From positions 1-59,063 of the forward strand of contig CAMHIP010000003.1 of assembly GCA_946185205.1 (NCBI GenBank): a DNA stretch of 59,063 nucleotides, in the 5' to 3' direction. Positions 48,345 through 57,147 of the stretch are shown here, in pieces (the stretch's first letter is position 1; each line of letters starts with the position of its first letter). Both the position numbers and the translations under genes were made by a program. This DNA comes from an uncultured Bacteroidales bacterium (GTDB taxonomy: Bacteria > Bacteroidota > Bacteroidia > Bacteroidales > UBA932). Under the pieces are notes generated by a model. That model saw nothing but the letters and a program-made list of their open reading frames with translations. It made no database searches and was not told the origin of the DNA.

Positions 48345-49840
48345 TATTTGACCGTTATGATTGTCCTGGCGTAGCGGGTCAGGGCAGGTTCGCCACTGTC
48401 CGTGACCTCGCAGATGAAGTGCAGCGTCGTGCCGGAGGTGGCGCCGGCGGGCACGGTGATCCGGGTCTCCGCCTGTCCCGGCACAGCAATCTCCGCCTCC
48501 AGCGGGCAGGTACCGGCTTCCCGGTACTGCCACCAGCGCAGGGTCAGCGCATCGCCGTCGGGATCGGTCGCCGCCACGCAGACGGTGACGCTCTCTCCCG
48601 GCTTCGCCTGTAGCAGGAATGGCGTTTCCAGCCGCACCGCCGGCTGATGGTTGGCATCTTCCGGCGAGAGGACGGTCCAGCTCATGCGGGCCGCGAAGTC
48701 ATTCTGGAAGGCGCGGGTCCAGCGGGCCATCGGCCGGAAATAGGCCGCCACCTGGGCTTCCGAGGCCGGGATCACCCCTTTCAGCGTCAGCCGCCCCCAG
48801 GTGTTGGCGCTGGAGATGCGGCCTTCGGGATACGTCCAGGAGCTGTCCGGCACAGGATCCATCCACACGTTTCCGCGGACACGCGTGTAGCGTCCGCCCC
48901 AGCTTCCCCAGTCGGGGTGCTCCGGGTCATTCATCCCGGTCGGAATGACGTACATATAGGAAGGCGAATCCCCTTCTGAACGGAAATCCCCCGCCGCCAC
49001 CAGGAAGGAGGCGTCGGACTGGCGGACGTCGGAGACGTTGGTCGGATTGAACCATTCGCCGTCCAGGCAGGCGCGGTAAGTGGTGCCAAGCGGCCCCACG
49101 TCCAGGATCCATTTCTTCATCCAGGCGCTTTCCAGCCAGGGCCAGTTCTCCTTCGGCTGCGCCGTATGCCAGCGGTAGGCGATGGCCTCGAACTGGTCGC
49201 TGATGATGACCAGGATGCCGTATTTTTCCCAATGCGGGCGGATATAGCTCTGGTAGGTGGAGTCCTGCTCCCAAATGTTGAACAGGCGGAGGCGGGCCGC
49301 CACTTCCTGCATCCGCTCGGGATGCTCCTCCTCGATGGTCTTGAGCGCCCGGGCGAGCGTGTTGACCCCGCCCCAGGCCTGGATCCAGACCGGACGCGGG
49401 TCGCTGCGGTCCAGCAGGACCTCCACGATGCGCTGCGAGCCCGGGGTGACCTGCTCCATCTCCCCTTCCGCGTCCACGTTGCCCAGATAGCTGCGCCCGC
49501 GCAGGAACTCCGGCGATGGATAGCGGGCGTCGTGCTTCACGAGGTTCGGATAGACCTGGGCGTATGCGCCCATCACGGTGTCCATCCAGTCGTCGCCCGC
49601 CCACTTGTGGCCGCGCCAGTGGTACTGCGAGCTGCTGGTGACGATCGCCTCCACGTCCCACTCGTTGCAATAGAGCAGGAAGCGGACCAGCGAGCATTCG
49701 TCATCGATCTCACCGTCCGTCGTCACGATGACGCGGGGACGGGCGGCTTCCTGGCTGGCGGGATGCTGCGTGCAGCCGGAAGAAAAAAACAGGGCGCTGA
49801 AGAGAAGCACCCCGAAGAACACGGGAGTTTTCCTTTTCAT
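48344..49840 (-). CDS. DUF1593 (nucleoside hydrolase-like) domain lipoprotein
   Basis: RPRVIVTTDGEIDDECSLVRFLLYCNEWDVEAIVTSSSQYHW; Ser/Cys lipobox FFSSGC. Confidence 0.88.
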   Translation of the reverse strand: MKRKTPVFFGVLLFSALFFSSGCTQHPASQEAARPRVIVTTDGEIDDECSLVRFLLYCNEWDVEAIVTSSSQYHWRGHKWAGDDWMDTVMGAYAQVYPNLVKHDARYPSPEFLRGRSYLGNVDAEGEMEQVTPGSQRIVEVLLDRSDPRPVWIQAWGGVNTLARALKTIEEEHPERMQEVAARLRLFNIWEQDSTYQSYIRPHWEKYGILVIISDQFEAIAYRWHTAQPKENWPWLESAWMKKWILDVGPLGTTYRACLDGEWFNPTNVSDVRQSDASFLVAAGDFRSEGDSPSYMYVIPTGMNDPEHPDWGSWGGRYTRVRGNVWMDPVPDSSWTYPEGRISSANTWGRLTLKGVIPASEAQVAAYFRPMARWTRAFQNDFAARMSWTVLSPEDANHQPAVRLETPFLLQAKPGESVTVCVAATDPDGDALTLRWWQYREAGTCPLEAEIAVPGQAETRITVPAGATSGTTLHFICEVTDSGEPALTRYARTIITVK

Positions 49841-49914
49841 GGCAAAATATAGCAAGATTGTCTCAAATGTACAAAAAAAAACTTATCTTCGTTCCCACCA
49901 AATTCCATGCAGCT

Positions 49915-50796
49915 GTGAACAACGACATCCACCTGAAATACCTGGTCGCCAACAAGAGCGACCGTCTCTGGGGCCTTGCCGTCCACTCCGTGGGTTCCCA
50001 GGCCGTCGCGGCCGGCGAACCCTACCCGCCCACCGGGCACCCGTCCCGCTACCTCTTCTCCGAAGAGCGCGGCCGGATCCTGCAGGAATACCAGCTGCTC
50101 TACATCACCGAAGGGCAGGGCTGGTTCCGCAGCGCGTCCCTCTCCCACCGGGTCCCCCTGACGCCGGGCAGCATGTTCCTGCTCTTCCCGGGCGAATGGC
50201 ACAGCTACCGGCCGGATCCGGCCACCGGCTGGAAAGAATTCTGGATCGGCTTCGACGGAGCGCTGATCGACCGCTGGAAGGAGAACGGCTTTTTCAGCCC
50301 GGAGCACCCCGTCTTCCAGGTGGGGCTGCATGACGACATGGTGGACCTGTACCAGGAGGCCATCCACGCTGCCACCGCCCAGGAATCCGGTTTCCAGCAG
50401 CACCTGCTGGGCATCGTGACACACCTGCTCGGCCTGGCCAACTGCTATAGCCGCCGGGAGGCCTTCTCCGAGGTCGGAGACCAGATCAACCGGGCCAAGA
50501 TCTACATCGCGGAGCATTTCCGTTCCGTACGGCCGGAAGAGGTGGCCGCCCACCTGTGCATGGGTTACTCCAAGTTCCGCAAGATCTTCAAGGAATACAC
50601 CGGCTTCTCTCCCGCGCACTATATCCAGGAAGTCCGCTTCGCCAAGGTCAAGGAGGCGCTGACCAACAGCACCCTGCCCGTCAAACAGATCGCCTACGAG
50701 ATGGAGTTCGACAACTACGACTATTTCTGCACCGCTTTCCGGCGGGTCACGGGGATGACCCCGATGGCCTACCGCAACATGACCCAGGGACGATGA
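49915..50796 (+). CDS. AraC-family transcriptional regulator
   Basis: C-terminal HTH EEVAAHLCMGYSKFRKIFKEYTGFSPAHYIQEVRFAKVKEAL...IAYEMEFDNYDYFCTAFRRVTGMTPMAYR; GTG start at 49915 chosen because TATCTTCG lies at 49884-49891. Confidence 0.88.
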   Translation: MNNDIHLKYLVANKSDRLWGLAVHSVGSQAVAAGEPYPPTGHPSRYLFSEERGRILQEYQLLYITEGQGWFRSASLSHRVPLTPGSMFLLFPGEWHSYRPDPATGWKEFWIGFDGALIDRWKENGFFSPEHPVFQVGLHDDMVDLYQEAIHAATAQESGFQQHLLGIVTHLLGLANCYSRREAFSEVGDQINRAKIYIAEHFRSVRPEEVAAHLCMGYSKFRKIFKEYTGFSPAHYIQEVRFAKVKEALTNSTLPVKQIAYEMEFDNYDYFCTAFRRVTGMTPMAYRNMTQGR

Positions 50797-51395
50797 AGAT
50801 CCTTTTCCTGCACGGCCTCGCCTCTTCGGGCGCCTACAAGATGGCGGACATGCTGCGCCAGCTGATGAAGCCCTGCGAGGTCCTTGCGCCGGACCTGCCC
50901 ATCGAAGCGGATGCCGCCCTCGCGCTGGCGCGGGAACTCTGCGCCTCGGAGCGTCCGGACCTTGTCGTCGGCCTGTCCTGGGGCGGATTCCTCGCCCAGA
51001 AACTGCGCGGGCAGCGCAAGGCCCTGGTCAATCCCGACCTGCACGTGTCCCGGCTCCTGCGCACCAAGACCGGCACCGTGGAATACCTCTCTCCCCGGCG
51101 CGACGGGGCCCGGAGCTTCGAAATCACGGAAAAGATCTGCCGGCAATATGAACTTCTGGAGCAGGAGGAATTCGACGGCCTCACGGACGAAGAACGAGCC
51201 CTGACCCTCGGACTGTTCGCCGACGGCGACGAACTCGTGCACTGCGGGCCGGAATTCGCCCGGCACTATCCCGGCCGGGCCGTCTTCTATCCCGGGCACC
51301 ATCTGCCCGTCTATCCGGAGATGAAATACCAAATCGTGCCGTTTCTGCGCGATTTCCTGCAGGCATCAGGCCCGAGTTCCGGAAACAATTGTTAA
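50793..51395 (+). CDS. YqiA/YcfP-like alpha/beta-fold hydrolase
   Basis: MKILFLHGLASSGAYKMAD...VVGLSWGGFLAQ; ATGA overlap with AraC gene. Confidence 0.8.
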   Translation: MKILFLHGLASSGAYKMADMLRQLMKPCEVLAPDLPIEADAALALARELCASERPDLVVGLSWGGFLAQKLRGQRKALVNPDLHVSRLLRTKTGTVEYLSPRRDGARSFEITEKICRQYELLEQEEFDGLTDEERALTLGLFADGDELVHCGPEFARHYPGRAVFYPGHHLPVYPEMKYQIVPFLRDFLQASGPSSGNNC

Positions 51396-51400
51396 CTTTG
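51393..51400 (+). promoter_or_regulatory. -7 element TAACTTTG upstream of tandem aldolase, overlapping the preceding stop codon
   Basis: TAACTTTG; TAA at 51393-51395 is also the stop codon of the upstream ORF. Confidence 0.5.
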
Positions 51401-51422
51401 CACCCGAAATCTACTACACGAC

Positions 51423-52727
51423 ATGAAACAGCTCAACACCAAATTGATGCATCCGGCAGAGCAGCTCGCGCTGATCATCGGCCGGATCTACCGCAGCGGC
51501 CTCACGACGACCTCCGGCGGCAACCTGTCCATCATGGACGAAAACGGGGACATGTGGATCACCCCGGCCGGCATCGACAAAGGCTCCCTGACGGCGAAAG
51601 ACATTATGTGCGTCAAGGCGGACGGCACCATCGTCGGCCCGCACCGTCCCTCTTCCGAATATCCCTTTCACAAGGCGATCTACAAGATCCGCCCCAAGAT
51701 GCACGCGGTCATCCACGCGCATCCCCCGGGACTCGTGACCTTCAGCATCGTGCATCAGATTCCGGATACGAGCATCCTCCCGCAGGCCCGCAACGTCTGC
51801 GGCCCCATCGGATTCGCTCCCTACGACGTGCCGGGCAGCGCCGCCCTGGGCGAGAAGATCGCCGGCGAGTTCAAGAAGAACCCGGACTATAAGGCCGTGA
51901 TCATGGAGAACCACGGCGTGGTGCTCTGCGGCGAGGACATCGCCGACGCCTACCAGCGCTTCGAGACCCTCGAGCTCTGCGCCCGCACCATCCTCAACGC
52001 CAAGACCCTGGGCGAGCCGCATTACCTCTCCGAGGAGGAGCTGCTCTTCCACGAGAACCACCTGGTGGGCGACTACCAGCACTTCATGAATGTGGAGCAC
52101 CCGTCCGACGAGCGCGCCCTTCGCACCGAGATCGTGCGGATGGTGCGCCGCGCCTGCAACCAGAAGCTGATGAGCAGCTCGTACGGAACGGTCTCCATGC
52201 GCTGGCGCGGCAACGACTTCGTCATCACGCCTCCGGGCATCCAGCGCTGGGACATCGACGAGGAAGACATCGTCCAGATCAAGGACGGCATGGCCGAAGC
52301 CGGCAAGACTCCGAGCCACGCCACGGCGCTGCACTACGAGATCTACCGCCGCAACCCCAAGGTCAATGCGATCATCCTCACCCAGTGCCCTTCCCTGATG
52401 GGCTACTGCACCACGGATGCCGAATTCAATGTCCGGACCATTCCTGAGAGCTGGATTTTCCTGCAGGATGTGCCGAAATTCCCCTTCGGGGCGCACTCCA
52501 CGGATCCCGGCAAGGTCGCCGAGGTGTTCAAGAACCGCCCCTGCGCGATGCTCGCCAACGACTCCGTCGTCGTGGCTTCCGACTCCCTGATCAACGCCTT
52601 CGACCGCCTCGAGGTCGCCGAGTTCGCCGCCAAGTCGCTCATCCTCGCGACGCCGGTCGGCAAGCTTCACCCGATCACCGACAAGGAAGTCGAAGACCTC
52701 CGCGTCGCCTTCCACGTCGGGGAGTAG
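51423..52727 (+). CDS. Tandem class II aldolase/adducin protein
   Basis: Domain 1 SGGNLSIM..HAVIHAHPPG..MENHGVVLCGED; domain 2 repeats the fold pattern SYGTVSMRW..VNAIILTQCPSLMG..ANDSVVVAS. Confidence 0.88.
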   Translation: MKQLNTKLMHPAEQLALIIGRIYRSGLTTTSGGNLSIMDENGDMWITPAGIDKGSLTAKDIMCVKADGTIVGPHRPSSEYPFHKAIYKIRPKMHAVIHAHPPGLVTFSIVHQIPDTSILPQARNVCGPIGFAPYDVPGSAALGEKIAGEFKKNPDYKAVIMENHGVVLCGEDIADAYQRFETLELCARTILNAKTLGEPHYLSEEELLFHENHLVGDYQHFMNVEHPSDERALRTEIVRMVRRACNQKLMSSSYGTVSMRWRGNDFVITPPGIQRWDIDEEDIVQIKDGMAEAGKTPSHATALHYEIYRRNPKVNAIILTQCPSLMGYCTTDAEFNVRTIPESWIFLQDVPKFPFGAHSTDPGKVAEVFKNRPCAMLANDSVVVASDSLINAFDRLEVAEFAAKSLILATPVGKLHPITDKEVEDLRVAFHVGE

Positions 52728-52747
52728 CCGGTCGCATTCAGAAGACA

Positions 52748-52781
52748 AAGGCCTCCGGAGGACGATTCCTCCGGAGGCCTT
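52748..52781. terminator. Bidirectional terminator between convergent operons
   Basis: Perfect 15-bp stem aaggcctccggagga-cgat-tcctccggaggcctt flanked by T-rich sequence. Confidence 0.88.
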
Positions 52782-52803
52782 CTTCTTTCAAGCCGGCATC
52801 CGC

Positions 52804-54069
52804 CTATAGCTCGTCGGCGTGGGCGAGGAGGTACTTCTCCGCTTCGGCGTTCCACAGGCCGTTGTGGGCCTTGCAGAGGCGGTCGAGCTCGTCATAGACG
52901 GGCTTTCCGACCTTGCCGAAGTCCGCGATGGCCGTGAGCGGCATCGTCACGTGGGTGTAGATCAACTTCTTGCCGCCCGGGATCTCCGGGAGGTTGAGGG
53001 TGGTCTCCACCACGGCGTTGAGGCCGCCGACGTGGGTCACGAGACCGGCCGGATCCATACCCAGTCCCATGTAGTGGAGGGCTTCCTTCATGTCGTCGGT
53101 GTTGCCGCCGGAAGTGCCGACCACGTGCGTGGAGTTGTAGTGGACGTTGTAGAAGTTGAACGGAGCCTTGAACGGGGACTTGCCGGGACCGGCGAAGAAG
53201 TTCAGGCAACCGTCGAAAGCAAGGATGTCGTCGGCCTGTTCGACCACCGGGGCCACCGGGGCGAAGCAGAAGACGTCGTCGTAGCCCTCACCGCCGGCAA
53301 TGCCCTTGAGCACTTCCACCGGATTGTCCACGGCCGTGTTGACGTAGTGCAGCTCAATGCCGCGGCTCTTGGCGAACTCCACGGTATAGAGCGAAGCGGC
53401 ACGGTCAAGGCGCTCCTGGTTGATGTCGGTCACGACCAGCAGCGAAGGGCGCCGTTCGTCGCGATGGAGGACATAGTTGATGGCGGCGAGGCCCATCGGG
53501 CCGACGCTGGCCAGCAGCGCCATCTTGCCGCCCTGCTTGATCTCCATGTCGTGCACATACTTGCCGGGGTGCGTGTGGTAATTGGCGTGCATGGCGCCGA
53601 TCACGCAGCTCAGCGGCTCGCTCAGCGAAGCCGGATAGAAGGCTTCTCCCTTGTAAGGCAGCAGGCAGCCCTGCTGCATCACCTCGGCCGGGATGACCAC
53701 GTAGGTAGCATCGCCGCCGATGTATGGATAGGAGTAACCGGGGGCGCTGTAGATACCGACGGGGCCGCCTTCGTAGGTGAGGGCCGGCTGGATGGAGAAC
53801 TTGTCGCCGGGCTTGAATTCGCCCTGCCACTTGGCTCCGACCTCCAGGATCTCGCCGGCGAACTCGTGACCGATGATGGTCGGATGCTCGGCGACATCGT
53901 TGGGGACGCGCTTGTGGGACGCACCCTGGTGGGCGGCCTTGTAGGAGGACATGCAGATGCTGTCGCTGACCACCTTGGCCAGGATCTCATCTTCCTTGAT
54001 CTGCGGGAGCTCGAACTCCTCGAGCCGCAGGTCGTTCACGCCGTAGAGGCGTACTGCTTTGGTTTTCAT
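52804..54069 (-). CDS. Zinc-binding MDR alcohol dehydrogenase family (L-sorbose-1-phosphate reductase-like)
   Basis: HPTIIGHEFAGEILEVG..KPGDKFSIQP; LASVGPMGLAAINYVLH. Confidence 0.87.
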   Translation of the reverse strand: MKTKAVRLYGVNDLRLEEFELPQIKEDEILAKVVSDSICMSSYKAAHQGASHKRVPNDVAEHPTIIGHEFAGEILEVGAKWQGEFKPGDKFSIQPALTYEGGPVGIYSAPGYSYPYIGGDATYVVIPAEVMQQGCLLPYKGEAFYPASLSEPLSCVIGAMHANYHTHPGKYVHDMEIKQGGKMALLASVGPMGLAAINYVLHRDERRPSLLVVTDINQERLDRAASLYTVEFAKSRGIELHYVNTAVDNPVEVLKGIAGGEGYDDVFCFAPVAPVVEQADDILAFDGCLNFFAGPGKSPFKAPFNFYNVHYNSTHVVGTSGGNTDDMKEALHYMGLGMDPAGLVTHVGGLNAVVETTLNLPEIPGGKKLIYTHVTMPLTAIADFGKVGKPVYDELDRLCKAHNGLWNAEAEKYLLAHADEL

Positions 54070-54086
54070 TATACTGTGGGTCTTGA

Positions 54087-56042
54087 TTATGCTAACATCA
54101 CCTGGCCGCCCGTGACGGGAATGGCCTGGCCGGTCTCGCCGGTCTGGTCAATGGCGTAAAGGATCGCCTTGGTCACGTCTTCCGGATTGCAGCCCTTGCG
54201 CATCGGGACCTGGGCGAGGTAGTAGTCCTTCACGTCCTGGACGGTCTTGGCGCCGGGCACCTTGCCGGCAGCGAGGTACTGCACGAACAGTCCGTTGACC
54301 GGATTGCTCCAGAGCGGTCCGTCGTAGAAGTTGCCCGGGCAGATGGAATTGACCTTGACGCGGAACGGAGCCAGCTCCAGGGCGAAGCTCTGCGTGAGTC
54401 CGATGCCGCCGAACTTGCCGCCGGCATAGGCGAAATTGGCCTTGGAACCGCGCAGACCGCTCTTGGAATTGACCTGCACGATGTCGGCGAAGTACTCCGG
54501 ATCGGCCGCCGTCTCGATCTTCATGATGTGCGAGGCAACCTTGGCGCAGAAGAAGTAGGCCTTGTAGTTGATGTTCGTCACGAACTCGAAGTTCTCGGGC
54601 GTCATCGCCTCCAGGCCGCCTGCGCGGAGCACGCCGGCGTTGGACACGAACACGTCGAGGGCGCCGAAATTCATCACCGTCTCACGGATGAGGTTGTGCA
54701 GGCTGTCCATGTCGGCCACGTTCGTCTTGACGAAGATGGCGCGGTTGTTCTTCGCGATCCCGTTGAAGGAAGCCGCCGTCTGCCGGCCCACGGCCTCGTT
54801 GAGGTCGGCCACCACGATGTTGGCGCCTTCTTTCATCAGGTTGCGGGCGATGCCCTCGCCGAAGCCCTGGGCAGCGCCGGTCACGATGATGGTCTTGCCT
54901 TCCACGCGGCCCTTCGAGCCGGCGCCGGCCACCTTGCGGCGGTAGTTCTCCACCTCCCAGTTGTCGATGAAGTCGATCTGGCGCCTGGTCATCGGATGCT
55001 GTCCGCCGAAGCTCTGCGCGTACCAGGCGATCTTCATGGCGTCATAAAAGACATCCGTGATGATCTGGGCGTTCTTGGCGTTGTCGCCCACGGCGACGAG
55101 GCCCACGCCCTTGATCAGCAGCACCTTCGGCGTGTGGCCACGCTTCTCCACATAGGCCTCGATCTTCTTCTCGGCCTGGGCGGCGAGCTTGTCGCAGGGG
55201 CTGTCCAGGTAGATGTACTCGGACTTGCAATAGACGATGCCGTCCGGGGTGAAGGGAGAAAGGACGGCGTCGGCCGCCGCCTTGCTCTCAATGAACCCGT
55301 TGATGAGCGCGTTGTTGGTGACCTTGAGCGTCTTGAGGCCGCGGCCGCCGCGGGAAAGGACCTGGCGGATGGCCGGGATGGTCTCGCTGATGCAGTCGCA
55401 CACGGGAGCCTCCCCTTCCGGGACGGGACGGACCTCCTTCTCCAGGGTGGAGAGGATGCAGTCGTAAACCTTGTCGATCTCTTCGGTCGTGTCGGCACCC
55501 ACGAAGATGCCGTGGTTCTGCAGGAAGATCACCTGCGGCTCGTGCCCGTGCTCCTTCTTGTAGGCCCCCACCTTGTCATACACCTTCTTGAAGAGGGTAT
55601 AACCGGGATCGGTATAGGGAATGTAAAGGGCGTCCGGGAAAAGCTGCGCGCACTTCGCCTCGGCCTCCTTCGAGCACATCAGGCCGCCCACGAGGGTCGG
55701 ATGGAGATGCACGATGTAGGCGGCTTCCAGGCAATTGTGCATGGAGGTCTCGACCGACGGGCGGCGGCCCTTGGTGATGCAGGCGGCCGCCAGGTCATTC
55801 TTGACCTGCTCCTCGCGCTCGGCGGTGTCGGCGCTGTACTTCTTCTTCCCCATCGGGTTCAGCAGGGCGCGGTCCAGCACGGCGAAGCCGTCTTCGGTGA
55901 TGGTGGCCAGGGCGTGGCCGCTGGCTTTGACCCAGATGCGGTCCGCCGTCTTGTAGGATGTATTGCCGCCGCCGGCGATCACGAACCTGTCGTCGGCGCC
56001 GTACTTGCGGGAAATGGCTATGAGCGCTTCTATTTCTTTCAT
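54087..56042 (-). CDS. Bifunctional class II aldolase/short-chain dehydrogenase (RhaD/YuxG-like)
   Basis: N-term VIAGGGNTSYKTADRIWVKASG, VHLHPTLVGGLM, LQNHGIFVGAD; C-term SDR GAAQGFGEGIARNLMKEGANIV and YAGGKFGG. Confidence 0.9.
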   Translation of the reverse strand: MKEIEALIAISRKYGADDRFVIAGGGNTSYKTADRIWVKASGHALATITEDGFAVLDRALLNPMGKKKYSADTAEREEQVKNDLAAACITKGRRPSVETSMHNCLEAAYIVHLHPTLVGGLMCSKEAEAKCAQLFPDALYIPYTDPGYTLFKKVYDKVGAYKKEHGHEPQVIFLQNHGIFVGADTTEEIDKVYDCILSTLEKEVRPVPEGEAPVCDCISETIPAIRQVLSRGGRGLKTLKVTNNALINGFIESKAAADAVLSPFTPDGIVYCKSEYIYLDSPCDKLAAQAEKKIEAYVEKRGHTPKVLLIKGVGLVAVGDNAKNAQIITDVFYDAMKIAWYAQSFGGQHPMTRRQIDFIDNWEVENYRRKVAGAGSKGRVEGKTIIVTGAAQGFGEGIARNLMKEGANIVVADLNEAVGRQTAASFNGIAKNNRAIFVKTNVADMDSLHNLIRETVMNFGALDVFVSNAGVLRAGGLEAMTPENFEFVTNINYKAYFFCAKVASHIMKIETAADPEYFADIVQVNSKSGLRGSKANFAYAGGKFGGIGLTQSFALELAPFRVKVNSICPGNFYDGPLWSNPVNGLFVQYLAAGKVPGAKTVQDVKDYYLAQVPMRKGCNPEDVTKAILYAIDQTGETGQAIPVTGGQVMLA

Positions 56043-57133
56043 GCTTCTACTGTTTTGGTGATGAGGGCGTCGCCCTCCTCGATGGTCTTGAGACCGTTCT
56101 GATGGGCCGCTACGGTGCAGGCGCCGCGCCAGTTGATCGCTTTCAGCTTGTCGGAAAGGTCCGCCGCGTCGCGGGTGCGGAGCTTGATGGGCTCCAGGGC
56201 CGGGGTGTTGTGCTCGGATCCGAAGGTGACGGTGAAGCCTTCCTCCTCCAGATAGCCGGCATACTGCTCCAGCACGGCCGTGGTGTTGCGGGTGGTGATG
56301 AACTCGACGGAGCGGAAACCGCGCTTCTTCAGCGTATCGGCCGCCTTCATCAGGTCGCCCTCGAAATCGGTGAAATTGCCCTTGGCGTCGTCCGCCAGGA
56401 ACGGATAGGTCGGGATGCCGCCCGCCGCCTCGATGATGCGCTGGACGGTCTCCATCGGCAGGAACGCCTTGGGATCCTCAGGCACGAAGGCCGCGCCGCC
56501 CGCCTTGAGGAGGTTGCCGCGGATTTCGTTCTCGACGGCGGCCGCGTTGGCGGGATCGCTCTTGAGGGGCTTGCCGAAAATCTGCTCGTAGAGGGCGCGC
56601 TTGCAGTTGTCGCAGCCCGGACGGGCATCCACCGCCAGGCGCAGGGCCTTGGCGAGATGGCGCTCGCGGATGGAGCCGCGGGTGAGCGTGTCGCGCACTT
56701 CGGCGAAGGAGATGTTGAAGCCGGCCTTCACGGCATCGAGATGCTCGTTGAGCTTGGCGCACATCCGCTCCACCTGGGCGTTGGACTCGGCCTTGACGGC
56801 AGCGAGCTGCTCCGCTTCCCTGCCCTTCAGGATGACGGGATAGGCCAGGCCCTTGCCGCTGAGGTAGGTACGGCCGGGATTGTTGGGGTCGTTGACCCGC
56901 ACGCCGGCCGCCTGGTCCTCGACGTTGAGGGAGATGAACTCGATATTGAAAAGAGGGAAGAGGTGGCGCTTGCCACACTCTTCACTCCATTCACGATACC
57001 CATCCATCGAGTAGAAATCATTGATTCCCACTACCTTCACCCCTTCCTCCGCCGCCATGTCCAGGGCCTGGCAGACCCCGTCGAAGGCGCTGAAGGAATA
57101 CGGTGTATGTAAATGAGCGTTAACGTCAAACAT
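56039..57133 (-). CDS. PHP-domain phosphoesterase-like protein
   Basis: MFDVNAHLHTPYSFSAFDGVCQALDMAAEEGVKVVGINDF; FGSEHNTP; ATG 57133. Confidence 0.82.
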   Translation of the reverse strand: MFDVNAHLHTPYSFSAFDGVCQALDMAAEEGVKVVGINDFYSMDGYREWSEECGKRHLFPLFNIEFISLNVEDQAAGVRVNDPNNPGRTYLSGKGLAYPVILKGREAEQLAAVKAESNAQVERMCAKLNEHLDAVKAGFNISFAEVRDTLTRGSIRERHLAKALRLAVDARPGCDNCKRALYEQIFGKPLKSDPANAAAVENEIRGNLLKAGGAAFVPEDPKAFLPMETVQRIIEAAGGIPTYPFLADDAKGNFTDFEGDLMKAADTLKKRGFRSVEFITTRNTTAVLEQYAGYLEEEGFTVTFGSEHNTPALEPIKLRTRDAADLSDKLKAINWRGACTVAAHQNGLKTIEEGDALITKTVEA

Positions 57134-57147
57134 GACCGTCCGTTCGA

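Noticed and set aside
48920-48950. ATTCATCCCGGTCGGAATGACG resembling the palindromic repeat
   Set aside because: Lies in the DUF1593 coding sequence (IPTGMNDPEH) and lacks the repeat core and arms.
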